Shown here: positions 44,718-57,694 of the stretch, in pieces | How the letters are laid out: every line of letters begins with the position of its first letter | Position numbering within the stretch: the stretch's first letter is position 1 | DNA from: Ganoderma boninense | Taxonomy: Eukaryota > Basidiomycota > Agaricomycetes > Polyporales > Polyporaceae | Length of the DNA: 64,000 bases | Direction of reading: 5' to 3' | Assembly: GCA_002900995.3 (NCBI GenBank) | Contig: CM035312.1 | Location: 372,001-436,000 of the forward strand | The notes under the pieces: model-generated | Told to the model about the DNA's origin: nothing | What the model saw: the letters and a program-made list of their open reading frames with translations, nothing else | The model's database searches: none | Translations under genes and position numbers: made by a program

Positions 44718-46000
44718 GTCGACGTGTTTAAGGTGCGAAGGGTATGAGTCAGTGGCGTCGGAACAGGAATGGGGGAAACAGGCGGGAGGGCGGTTGTTGA
44801 GAAACTTGTGGCAACCTCGGTGAGCTTCTTCAGGCTCTAGTAGGGAGAAAACGCACTCACCACAATGTTTATGGATACCGCGCCCCTTGAGGGGAGTGAA
44901 TGGACCGTAGCAGAATAGAAGGAGAGCGATGTGTGGTTGAAGAGGCCCATCTTCCTGGAGATCTCACACGATTTATAGTGCTCCCTTAGCGCCAATACAC
45001 GATCAAGCACTCTCAAAGGCAAGATGCTTTGGCCACTGGCCAGGTTATTGAAGCGCTGTCCACAGATTTGTCCAACCATACCACGGCAAAGCACACACCC
45101 CTTGATGAAACCCGGCGCGCCTCGGGCGTTTTTGTGCTCGACCACACATAAAGCTGCGCTCCATGACCTCAATCGCCGTCTCCTTGGCCATTGACTAACT
45201 GACATTTGACAACCATTAGCCCCCAAATCCTACCATGGCCACTGCCATGTCACGGCTTCTGGAACAATAGCGTTGCTCCCCGGCTCATGCCGGCCCAAGC
45301 ACCCAAGCAGCCTCCCGCCACCGGATACACCGCCACTCAGCGACTTCAAAATTTTCCCCGTGAACTTCTTATTCACATACCTATCAATTACGACACCGTC
45401 TGCTCATGGAGCTTTGCTCCAAATCGCATGTCCAAGTACTAGGAGTGGTGGTCTGGAATACGGCATGCTGCGTTTCTTAGAAAACGACAGATCAATCTTC
45501 CTATTCCCAGCTGCATTTTACCATGACATGCATGTTTTAATCGTCCACTAATAAGCATAACATTAAAGAGCCGAATGAGCAAAGGACAGTTGTCAGCCGA
45601 CTCAACCGTGACATTCCTTATCGGGTGGATGGGACTATTAGACGCCCCAGGCTTGTAGTTCGCGGGAGTCGTAAGCGCCTGCACGCGCTCAGGCTGCCAG
45701 CGAAGACGGCTCTGGAGTATAGACTATGTCTTCGCGAAGTTCGACGGTCACCATCCCATTCTCGAGTCGAACATCTGCTGGCTTTCGATCTCACCTGTCT
45801 GTGGGAGGCTCAGTTCAGGGTGGGTCCTGCCGTCATGGCCACTCAGCATGGCGCGACGATGTGGTTGGTGCATTGTCGCGCTCGGACTCGTGGCATGTCT
45901 ACTGAGGGTGCCGAGTAATTCTGGATCCGTATATAATCATGGTAAGTACAGCTCAGTCCGTTCCATCGACATGATGAGGCGCAACGATGACAACCCGTCT
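44718..46000. other. Gene-free stretch between family B copies 1 and 2
   Basis: No supported gene, RNA or repeat. Part of it is the promoter side of copy 1 and the 3' region of copy 2. Confidence 0.4.
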
Positions 46001-47551
46001 TTACACCCAATCGTCAGTGACATGGTCCTTTGGGAAGCAATACAACGCCTGGAAATTGGTTTTGGCTGCCATGTGCCTGACCTCCCAGCGGGACTCCTTC
46101 TTCCTACCTAAATCTGGACAGTGGCGCCAGTACGTTGTCTTGGAGGGCGAGCGAACGGCTAGCTGGAAAGGCCCCAGCTGGCGATCCTCAACGATACAAC
46201 GGAGCGAGGGGTGGTTGAGGTGCTGAAGTCGACTATGTGCCGCATCATTTGTTGCTTTGAAGTCGAGGAAGACATATTTGCAATGGACGAACGACCCCAC
46301 TGCGCGTATCGCCGTATCCTGCACAATCATTTGATAGTCAGTGGAACGATACAAAACAGCGCACGTCGTCCCGACACTCACTGTCAGACTTTCCAGATCA
46401 ACCTGGTCGTCGACGACGAACTGCAGCACCAGGTAGTTCACCGAACACATCATCCTCCATTCCTTCTCCCACAGGTCTACTGGCAGCAAAGGAGTCACAG
46501 ACAGACGCAGGATAACAGGATGATGCGATTTGACCACCACAGGGACACACACCCAGTCGGATTTGATGGTGCCTTCGATCAGGAGTGCCGCGACGCTGCA
46601 GGAGTTTCCGAAGATGTACAGGTCCAACAGCCCTCCACGGACGCGTTCCAGCGAGGGCCAACAGTCGCCTGGGTCTACCAAGCCGCCGTGCGACGCGCGC
46701 ACGGCCTCTAAATTCTGTGAACGTATTCGCTCCATAAACGTATCCCGCTTTGTGGCCATGGTGATGCTGGTCCCGACATGAAGGTAGATGGCTTTCGGGA
46801 ATGCCTCCATGTAGTAACTCGCGCCTGGACAAATGCACACGCCGACCACGAGCTCCCGCACATTCTCGAAGACGACAGGGTGGGGCCCTGGGAGGCCGTT
46901 CGCGAACGTCACACCGACGTGCGTCAGACTGTGCTTGTGCGGCCCCAGAGCCACCTCCAGCATTAACGACCTCCTAGTATTATGCAGATGGCGGGGCTTG
47001 ATCGTGACATTTTCCAGCGCTGAAGCGACCTCCGAGACCAGCTTGAAAGTCATGGCCTGTGCATCGCGCACCTGGAAGGTCTTGAGTGTCCGTAGGCGTC
47101 GAAGAGCGTCGTAGAGCGAGGGATGGCGGCATAGGACCTCCTCCGGGTCGTAGAGGGTGAGGGACGTCAGCTGCGGGACGTTGGCGAGAAGGATGGCCAG
47201 GTTCCAGATGCTGACCGGATCCACAGTGCCGAGGGCGATAGAGAGGGTGTGGAGCACGGTGAGGGGTGAGGACGGCTCGCTCGGGAGGCCTTGAGCGGCA
47301 CAAAACATGAAGAACGACCGCGCGGCAGGCCCAGAGTAGAGTCGGACGTGCGCCGACGGCGGCTGCAAAACGAGGCGTGCTCCCCACTTCCGCAGCGTCT
47401 TGTGCGTGCTGACGAGCATCAAGCGGGTTCGCATGTCAGGACATGCATCCACGATGGCGAGCTGGATATCCAGTGGGAGGCGAGGCTCCGAGTCGACGGG
47501 GGGGGCATGTACTGTGGCGTTCATGTTCGGAATAGCTGAGAGGAAGGTCAT
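46001..47551 (-). CDS. Family B F-box-like protein, copy 2
   Basis: Exons 47551-46382 and 46318-46001 give 495 residues. The 63-nt intron (GTGAGTGTCGGG ... GATTGTGCAG) is divisible by three and has no stop, so an unspliced frame also exists; I favour splicing because copy 1 aligns across the junction (SLT|DTAIRAVGSF versus GLM|DTVLRLVSAF). F-box-like start PRLPLDIQLAIVDACPDMRT then STHKTLRKWGARLVLQPPSA, followed by leucine-rich stretches (PQLTSLTLYDP, FENVRELVVGV, SLERVRGGLLDLYIFGNSCS). Copy 1's acidic insert is absent. The start is either ATG 47551 or the in-frame ATG 47524. No membrane segment is seen; presumably cytosolic or nuclear. Confidence 0.75.
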   Translation of the reverse strand: MTFLSAIPNMNATVHAPPVDSEPRLPLDIQLAIVDACPDMRTRLMLVSTHKTLRKWGARLVLQPPSAHVRLYSGPAARSFFMFCAAQGLPSEPSSPLTVLHTLSIALGTVDPVSIWNLAILLANVPQLTSLTLYDPEEVLCRHPSLYDALRRLRTLKTFQVRDAQAMTFKLVSEVASALENVTIKPRHLHNTRRSLMLEVALGPHKHSLTHVGVTFANGLPGPHPVVFENVRELVVGVCICPGASYYMEAFPKAIYLHVGTSITMATKRDTFMERIRSQNLEAVRASHGGLVDPGDCWPSLERVRGGLLDLYIFGNSCSVAALLIEGTIKSDWVCVPVVVKSHHPVILRLSVTPLLPVDLWEKEWRMMCSVNYLVLQFVVDDQVDLESLTVSVGTTCAVLYRSTDYQMIVQDTAIRAVGSFVHCKYVFLDFKATNDAAHSRLQHLNHPSLRCIVEDRQLGPFQLAVRSPSKTTYWRHCPDLGRKKESRWEVRHMAAKTNFQALYCFPKDHVTDDWV

Positions 47552-50005
47552 CTCTCAGGCTCGGGTTCGTCAGAAGATTGCGCGTACTGACACTGGCGTC
47601 GGGTGGCGTCGGGTTGCTCGATGGATTGTCGATGCCGTTCTGGCGTGCCAGTGAAGAGTTGAAGTTCAAGGGGGAAACACACCTCGAGGAGTGAACGCGA
47701 CTTACATATACTGAGTGCCACTACGCACTGCCTCGGACTAGAACCTGAACAGATTTGGAGTGTTGGTGTCGGTATTACAAACTAGAAGACCCACTTGCAG
47801 CGGCATGCCATCCACGCGGCTTGGGATGCTTCGAGGCGATTCTCCATGACCACAGCCTCTCTCGTTCTGGGATACAACAGCCAGCTTCCTTCTATTTTGC
47901 TGGTAGCATTTCTCACGGGTACCGCGGCCCATAGATATTGGAGTTGTTTCTTGTACAATAGCTGCCTTGTTCTTCTGCCAGTAACGGTCTGGCCCGTGGC
48001 GGTCACCATCAGGAAAAACCTTCTTTGATAACGAGGGCTAATGGCGTATAAATGAGCTGAATTATGGGATTAGTCTCGTTATCAAGGTCCGGATCTAATC
48101 AGCAACAATTGAGACATAATTGTCTACTCACGAGTACAGTAATTCACTCCCGGCATTACCGCTACAGCCACTGGATATCACTCTTGCATGACTCGGAGAA
48201 GAACAAGTGTTGTATTGAAAGACTGCCCTATATTACATACAATGGTATCGAAGATGCACAAGCGCAACTACTAACACCACCAGACACAATCAGTGACTAA
48301 CCTGTGGCGGGACAGTGGTCAGTCAAGCAACAATGTACGGTGCAATGCCGCCAAAGGAAGCACACTCACAGAGATACAAAAGACTTACAGAAGAAACCAC
48401 AATGTTGACAAGCGGCCGCGGAGATGATGAGAACAATATCGAGATGAAGTACCGATGCCTCAGGGACCATCAGCGCGGCAACTGTAGTACCCATGCCCTC
48501 CAGCCGGACGATCTTCATGGCGAACTCAATGGCGTCGCATGAGCAGGTCATCAGATCAGCACACCGGTGAAAGCCCTGTCGCTCGTAGATGAGGCGCAGA
48601 GGTGGATGCATCAAATTCGCGAGGAGAGGCAACGGAGACTCACGGACATGAATAACGGGTCTTGCTTTCAAGCCATAGGTGGCTGCACGCTGTTTGGCGT
48701 GAGTTGACCCAGCCGCTGCAAACATGCTGGAGCGACGAGAGAGGACATACCTTGAGCTATGACGATGGAGCAGGCGCGCGACGTCAAAGCAGGAACCTGG
48801 CTCGACAATAACACGGCAAGCCAGGCTGCCTGAGAGATGCAGAGGTCACAGAGTGTTCTTGTCTGCTGCCTACAGTCAGGTGAAATAGTGCATGAGAGCC
48901 GGAGAAGTACTCACAAGACTTGCCACGTCACATGTCTGCACACGACAAAGCGCAGCCAGTGGGAACGGTAGACCAGGCAGAGAATACCCCTTCAGTCGCG
49001 CAAAGCCTGGAAAGAGGCTAGTGACATCAGACAGAGCGATGTTAGTGGATGATATCGACACAAGGCAGCTTGGTGGTAGGTGGGTTGGTGATGGGAGAAG
49101 GACAAGGGAGTACTCGGAATCCTGGCGCAGCAACTGCGGGATGGGCGTCGCGTGCTGGCGCCCGTGTTTAGGGCCGGCTTCGACAAACTTACAAATTCAG
49201 CCCATCTTCGCCCCAACCAAGAAGATCGATCTCCACTCGACTTTGAGGCTTGATTTTGAAATGAAATAGACGTACGGTATGGGGTATAACGCTACAAGCA
49301 ATTCCATGTTACCCGACGAAGTTTCGTATGCTTCCATCCAAAATAGTACCAATTAGCGCCTAGATATGCTAATCGAGCCCTCGTTAGCGGTGGAGGTTTT
49401 CCCTGATGCACCGGCTCGCGATGGCAGCCCGTTCACGGTTCCTGCCCCCCCATCCTTCTCGAAACCGCTCGGAGGGCCTTTTCGAATGAACTGATGGATA
49501 AATTAAAGAAGTACTGGTCGTTGGAGGCAGATTAAAGCGGGGGACCTGGAAACGTAATATTTCATGTACAAATGACAATAGTCAGACGCCCGCTTTTGTG
49601 GGTGGCGAAATCGAAGCGGCCGCACTAGTTGTTATGATTTGTTGCTACCGCCGGTGAGATATTGGCTCCCAACGCTACTATGTCCTCTTTTTGCTCGACG
49701 AAAACAGTGTTCAAGCGGGGATACGAGGCGGCTCCAGTCACTGCTGAGAAGGCTGCGCGAGCCTGAAAACTTCAAGACACTGGAGAATATCCGAACCCTA
49801 CTGCTGCCAGTTGAGAAAAACTGAATTTGATCATCATAGAACGGTCGAAAGGATATCATACAGCATAGACATACACCGCATAGAATCATAGGATGGAGAG
49901 ATTGAGTCGAGCTATACGGCGCGAGGAAAGGGAGATAACGCCAGAGCACTGCTTCAGTGGCACATTCGCCACCGCTACCCAGGGGGCCTGCGGACCGAGA
50001 GCATC
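47552..50005. other. Long gene-poor stretch
   Basis: No complete gene. A minus-strand set of fragments at about 48540-48860 resembles a decayed multi-pass membrane protein (listed separately). At about 49615-49629 the sequence reads GCGGCCGCACTAGT, which looks like a cloning-site string but is only 14 nt and sits in otherwise unremarkable sequence. Confidence 0.4.
48540..48860 (-). pseudogene. Possible decayed multi-pass membrane protein fragment
   Basis: Minus-strand pieces read AWLAVLLSSQVPALTSRACS then, after a GTATGT donor-like site, TYGLKARPVIHV, a spacing reminiscent of the C-terminal helices of a basidiomycete seven-helix family (TW-K-type loop). The next piece after a plausible intron has a stop within ten residues. 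It is offered only as a weak resemblance. Confidence 0.2.
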
Positions 50006-51547
50006 TCAATGAGTCGACTGGTCAGAGAGCGGGTACGCCTCAGAAAACATGTTCCAGTCCGTCAAGATCCGGCGCCCCTCCCCCTCCTCCAACTGAGGCT
50101 CCTCCAACATCCGCAGCTCGCCGGAACCTCCACTGGCGCGCCAATATGCCGCGCCTAGGGGCGTGGAGACGCAGGCGATCTGGACCTTCTGGGTGCGAAG
50201 GACGAGCGCGCCCGCGATGTGCTCACGGTCCTTCTCTGCGAGGAACTCGCGGACGTCGGCGTCGGCGGGCACGAACTCCACGCAGACGGCCGCGCACCTT
50301 TCGCAGCAGAACATCAGGTTGGCGAGTGCGTTCTAGAGGTGAGAGATGAGCCGAGGGAAGGGAAGCAAATGCGGAGTTAGCATTGGGGCGAAAAAAGCTC
50401 AGGAAGTTGAACGACGACTCACCTCGTAGGCCACCCAGTCCGCCTCGCATGACGTCGCCACCAGAATTCGGACATACAAGCTCTCCACCGGCCTCATCCA
50501 CTCCTGCCCCGCGACGAAGCCGCCCATGTCGAACTCGGGCCCAGCGAGGGAGAACCGCAGGACGCGCGGCTCGTGGTCGAACACGACGTGCGGGATGCTC
50601 CACTGGAGCGCAGGGTCCGCCACGGGCTCCCCGACGATCTCGAGCGCGTCGGCGCGCGTCGAGTTGCCAAACACGAGGAGGTCGACGAGCCCCCCGCGCA
50701 CGACCTCGAGCTCCGTCCACGCGGGCGCGCGGCGGCTCTGCGCGACGTCGAGCTGGAAGCAGATGGTGGCACGCTTGTTCTCGTCGCGCAGCGCCGCGAG
50801 CTCCTCCGTCCACGGCCGTGCGGCGTACGCCGTGCCGACGTCGAGCTCGCACAGGTTCGGCGCGAGGTACACGAAGCCCGCACGGTGGCCCACGCTGGGC
50901 TCCAGGAAGAACTGGGGCACGTGCAGGCGGCGGAGCGAGAGCAAGATGGTCGAGATCTGCCGCGGGTCGGGCGCGGGCGGGACGTGGCAGCTGGGCACGA
51001 CGAGGTCCTCGCAGTCGAAGGTGGCGAGGGCATCCGCGGGGAAGCGCCAGATGGGGTCGAGAATGTGGATGGCGCGGGCAGTGGTGCGGGCGTCGCGCAG
51101 GAACTTGACGGTCGTGGGCCCGACGGTCTCGAGAGTGAGCACGTCGAGGTGCTTGAGGCCCTCGAGGACGCGGCGGAAGGAGAAGTTGTGGACGAGGACG
51201 ATCTCGAGGTTGCGGATGGTGAGAGACTGCAGTCCTGTCAGGGCCTCGAGGGTCTCCTTGAGGCGTTTGTAGTGGTCCGTGGGGAACTTGATGGAGAGCG
51301 TGATGTCGAGGCTCCGGAGCTGGTCGGCCTGGGGGATGAAGGTGTCGTTCTCCCGGATGAAGGCATTGAATGACAGGATTCCGCGGTCGGACTGCAGGCT
51401 TACGGGACGCTGGAGCAAAGCGTGCCGTGCATGCATCCTGAGCTCCCTGTTGGTGGCACTGACTGCGAGTGCGGTGCGCTGGTCGATGAGGGGAAGGATG
51501 GCGAGGATTAGGTCGACCGAGAAGCGGGGGTGGTATAGAGCGGCCAT
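50006..51547 (-). CDS. Family B F-box-like protein, copy 3
   Basis: Exons 51547-50423 and 50332-50006 give 483 residues with both exons in phase 0. The N-terminus YHPRFSVDLILAILPLIDQR then ALAVSATNRELRMHARHALL is the F-box-like module of this family. Leucine-rich segments: LRSLDITLSIKF, LQSLTIRNLEIVL, LDVLTLETVG, LRRLHVPQFFLEP and EVVRGGLVDLLVFGNSTRA, which corresponds to ERVRGGLLDLYVFGN in copy 1. The second exon encodes MFCCERCAAVCVEFVP and ILTDWNMFSEAYPLSD. It is more diverged than copies 1 and 2 and has no acidic insert. The first intron's position matches the last intron in copies 1 and 2. Function unknown. Confidence 0.82.
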
Positions 51548-53146
51548 GGTGGTGGCTATTATTTACTATTAGTGAGGTAAATATCTTTATGGTGGCTCAT
51601 CATCACTCACAACGGCAGGGGTTCTTTGGCCGCGAAGAAGGGGACAGGGAAAGGAGAAGACGCAACGGCGTAGTCCTATGGCGAGAAGCCACCCGGGGCT
51701 CGATTTATACATCGTCGAGGAGCTCGGCAAGAGGAGCTTTGCCAAAGCACCAAGCGTGGAAGGTCCGGGAAACACAGCGCAGCGCATTGTGCCTCCGGTG
51801 GGCCTGTGGTTGGCAGTCAGCATTCGGGAACGATATCTCCCTTTGCGGTAAGTACTCTGCGCAATTGTGCTGGGCTGCATTAATCCAGGGCCGGTCCTTT
51901 TGTGGACCTATTCTAATGAGTGGTATCTGCCACTTACAGTCGCATTGTGTTTCCAAAACAAAACACTTGGTGACATTGCAGCTCGCGTTTCCTCGGCCGT
52001 TCATCCTGCTTAATTACACTATGTAAGTAGCGCTGACCCTCACACTGATGTCTTGCGGAGAGACTCAAGACAGTTGGAAGTGGCACATATCACCAACCGG
52101 AATAGGTCTGTAAATGGACAGCTGTCGGAGCCATATTCCGGAGCCGAAATTTCAAAGGGGCCCATTAACAAAAGAATTCTTAGGGGTAGCCAGTTATGGC
52201 GACTCTGTTGCGATTCTATTCGGGAGCCGAGGAGGTTCGCCAAGAGAGATTCTCTAGACCTCAGAATCGACCCAGAACCTACTTTTCGTAGGCTCGTACC
52301 CACATCCCGGTATTTTCTGCGGTGGTGGGCTGTGAGTCAAGACAGTCGGAGGCTGAGGTGGGTACGAGACTCACTTTTCGCGCTGGGGTAGTTAGAGCAC
52401 ATGCCATGATATTCGTGCAGACTCGCCTTGAGGAGTCGCCTTGGAATCCACCACAAACTCCCTTGGAGAATCTCTATAACTGACTACCCGCAACCTTATT
52501 TCCCTTTCCACAGTGAGTCAACAACACAGTAAGTATCTGTTATTATTGCGCACTTTAGGATACTTACCTCAGTCCTGTTACAGTCATTTTTGGGGTGGCG
52601 GTATCCGCCATTTCCCGTTGTGACTTGGAAAGTCAAGACTGAGTTTCCTCAGTTCGATAACACAACCATTGTGAGCGGAGAGGAGGGCCGGAGGAAAGGC
52701 AGAGACCGATCAAACAAGACGAAAAAACAGCCGATTACCTAATCCCTCGCCCCACCGGCTGTGGGCGCTTGATTCTGTCGTAAGCTTTACTTATAATTAC
52801 CAAAGTAGCACTGGCCCAAGCTGCTCTTGCCAGTCGAACACTGCTGACCTTTTCAGTTTTCAACAGGTCTGTGGCGCACCACCTACCCATCTCATCTATT
52901 CATTTAGTATCATTTCTCCCGTTCTTAAACCGTCGCAAGTTCCAGCTGGCATCTTGGGGTTCTCAAGAGTCCGAGTTCTAGGCTTTGCCGCCACCATACG
53001 CTTTGACACGACTGCGGATTCCCCCGCTTATAACTTCTGCTCGTCCCATAAACGCGAGGGTGGCCTCTGGGACCACGACGGACTGGCTGCGTTCCGAATT
53101 GCACCCCAATCAAGCGGCAGGTCTGTTGCGGCCACTGTCTACCGTC
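51548..53146. other. Gene-free stretch with repeat fragments
   Basis: No gene found. There is an imperfect inverted repeat (CTCGTACCCACATC near 52291 and GAGGTGGGTACGAG near 52358) and a 19-bp match to the outer end of the 11.7 kb MITE-like element at 52594-52612. Frames in 51.6-52.4 kb have no protein-like character. Confidence 0.45.
52594..52612 (-). mobile_element. Fragment of MITE-like terminal sequence
   Basis: GGTGGCGGTATCCGCCAT is the exact reverse complement of ATGGCGGATACCGCCACC at 11671-11688, which lies at the outer edge of the element there. The surrounding sequence (TGTAACAGGAC versus TGTAAAAGGAC) is also similar, so this is probably the end of a second, more decayed element. 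Confidence 0.45.
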
Positions 53147-54704
53147 ATGAAGGGCACAGCAGCCAATGCGAGGACAGGCGCAATCCACGTCGGCGCGTCG
53201 GAGGACCCAGGACCCACCACTCAACCTGATGCACCGCGAGAGTTGCAAGTTGCGGATCCCGGCGAAGACACCGCAATCAAGCAAATGGGCACGGACCAGC
53301 CAATACAGCGTTCGTCTGCCAATGTACTAGCGGCACTAGACCACACTGCCTTAACGACCGATGGGCCTGCGTCAGCCAATATGTGCGGACCACATGATGC
53401 TCGAGCTCAGGCTGGCAACGCACTGGAGGACGTCCTTCCGTCGGGACAGCAAATCGTGCTCATCCTCGTTGGGCTCGTCGCCTCGGGCAAGGTATGTCAA
53501 AGCGGTCTTTGGGTTTCCGCGACGTGAGCTGATTGTTTACGACGCTTTGACTCGTCGACTGTTACCATTGGCCACTCGTCCTGGTGCTTTACGCCCGCTT
53601 TTGCTTGCCCTGCTCTATTCGGTACGTCTTTTGTTCGCTAACGCCCTGCTCATCCCCCGCCACCGTCCTCTCGTGCGCCGGTGCATTGGCCGCGACTACA
53701 GTCGACGTTCGCCCAAGCACTCGAACGCCACTTCCCGCAATTCCGACGGTGCAGCCAGGACGAGCTCGGGGACCGACGGAGCGTCGAGGCGCTTGCACGG
53801 CAGTCGCTCAGGGAAGGTCTCTCTGTTGTCATCGACCGGGCGAACTTTGACGAAAGGTGAGCCATACCACACAGCCGGCTTGTTTTAGAGCGTTGACTCA
53901 TAAACCTGTTCCCGTCCTTGCATAGCCAGAGGGCAACTTGGATACGCATAGCGCGAGAGGTTCCGGGCACTGTGAGCTGGGTCATCGTGTTTGATACGCC
54001 GTACGAAGTCAGTCGCCTCTAGATCTCATTCCTTATCCGCAGAACATTCCCTAACATCGCTATTGCAGGTGTGCGCTGCAAGGCTAGAGAACCGTCAGTC
54101 TCCACAGCCTTCTGATCTTCCCATTCTGCTTCTTCGCGCTGACGAGAAAGCGCACGTTGTAGGCACGGGGCATCCGACAATCACGACGCCTGAGCTCGGA
54201 CTCGAAGTGCTGGAGCGCTTCCAATCGCTTCTTCGCCCGCCCCTTCCCCACGAGGGCTACTCGCGTATTCTGTCCGTCAAGCCCTCCGACCTTCCGCCAA
54301 CATCCGAAATGAGTGTCGAAGATGTGCAGAGTGTTCTGCGACGTTTGCAGGCGACGCCTGAGATCGTCCAGCGCAATCCGCACGCGCATGACCGCGCATA
54401 TAGCGGGTATGGATGGCGTGGAGGTTATAACCGAGGCTACAGGGGCGATCGGGGAGGATATCAGCCTCGTGGTTCCTCCCCGCGAGGTGCGCCGATGAAC
54501 CGAGCAGCCTGGGTGCCGCGTGGTGGGCATCGCGGTGGAACGTCGGACTGGAATGCGCAGACAAGAGGCTCTGATGGCAGGGTCTCTGCGATGGGGCGGG
54601 GACAGTCTTCTCCTGCCCGCGGATCCTTTAGCCCGTATTCGAGTCGGCCAGGAGAGGATAGTATTTCCGATCGCGACCGTACCGAGCGCGACTGGCGGCG
54701 GTGA
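53147..54704 (+). CDS. P-loop kinase-like protein with RG-rich tail
   Basis: Five exons (53147-53491, 53702-53856, 53926-54007, 54069-54093, 54163-54704) give 382 residues. Walker A is G109-LVAS-G-K-S-T (GLVASGKST), split by the first intron after K115. The VVIDRANFDESQRATWIRIA segment is the nucleotide-kinase signature shared with polynucleotide kinase-like ATPases (the DRCN/DRAN motif), and VIVFDTPYEVCAARLENRTG then HPTI completes the core. From residue 300 the tail is RG/YG-rich (YSGYGWRGGYNRGYRGDRGG, PRGGHRGG). The fourth intron (69 nt) is divisible by three and open, so the alternative reading QSPQPSDLPILLLRADEKAH is possible, but splicing restores ENR|TGHPTI as expected. The RG tail implies RNA binding; the substrate is unknown. 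The N-terminal 100 residues are disordered. Confidence 0.85.
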
Positions 54705-55005
54705 CCGTACCTATATCCCGTATTGCAGCTCGGTTCATGCGCTGGAAGTACATACAAAGTGGTGTGATGCTTGACACATGGAACGTCTTCTGGAGGTCGA
54801 GAAGAGTGACGGGAGGTCACGAACGCGACACGCGATGGATTGTGACTGGACGTGAGTGTGATGGCGGCCTTCCATATCCGGATGCGCTGAACGTGCGTCA
54901 TAACTTAGGCGGGGATGCGATTCAGATAAGTGAGGCGGGATTCCCGGATTTTGTCCCCATCTTCTCTCCTTCCCCCTCCTCCCCTCCTCCTCCTCCATCG
55001 CCCCC
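54705..55005. promoter_or_regulatory. Spacer and presumptive promoter of the phosphoglucomutase gene
   Basis: 301 bp between the kinase stop and the PGM start. A CT-rich tract (TCTCTCCTTCCCCCTCCTCC) immediately precedes the ATG, typical of highly expressed fungal genes. No TATA box is evident. Confidence 0.45.
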
Positions 55006-57036
<2,031 letters not shown>

Positions 57037-57694
57037 AGCCCGGGTGCGGTGTGTTGTGTGGGTAGGTGGGCCCCGGGTCGGATACATAATGATACTTAGA
57101 ATGAGGGAGGCTCGGACATATCAAAGAAACAATGTATACATACATACCTAGGCAAGTTGAAGGAGCAACGTAACAGCGTCGTATACCCACGCGTGGTCAA
57201 TGGAGGCCTGTTGTGTGATGTTAGTTTGGATGCGGGTGGGTGGGTGGGTGCACCATAGTTCAGATCATCAGGGTGGGTAGGGGCGACGGGCTGAGGTTGC
57301 CGCGGGAACGAGCGGAGAGCAAACCTCTCTGCGACAAGTGGCAAAGGAGTATGAAATCGGCGCAGCAAGGGTCACAGATGCAGCGGCCCAGAACGTGAGA
57401 CTCAAATGTACTAGCTGTTGTTGTGTGTATGGTTGTTTGCAAGCATGTATCCCAATGAGACATCTGGAAAGGTGAATCCGCCGCGATCTGCCGAGGCGAA
57501 AGAACCTCCTGTCACAATTCTTCCTACGGGCGTCGCGGCAACTCGAAACCACTACGTAGGGCTGTTGGCAACAAGTACTTAGCTTAAAGTTATCCTCATG
57601 CCCCAATAACAGTAAGTCCCCTCTCCCGGTACATCTCTCGGGTGCCAAAGATACTTCCCAACGAACGGCAGCTGGTCGCCCGCTGATGCAGATA
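57037..57694. other. Intergenic region between convergent genes
   Basis: A GGGTGGGTGGGTGGGTG tract lies at about 57234-57250, a short tetranucleotide run with G-quadruplex-like spacing. No gene is seen. Confidence 0.45.

Noticed and set aside
49615..49629. GCGGCCGCACTAGT looks like a cloning site (NotI and SpeI)
   Set aside because: Only 14 nt, in continuous gene-poor sequence with no vector-like flanks; chance is likely in GC-rich DNA, though a sequence-level vector screen would settle it.
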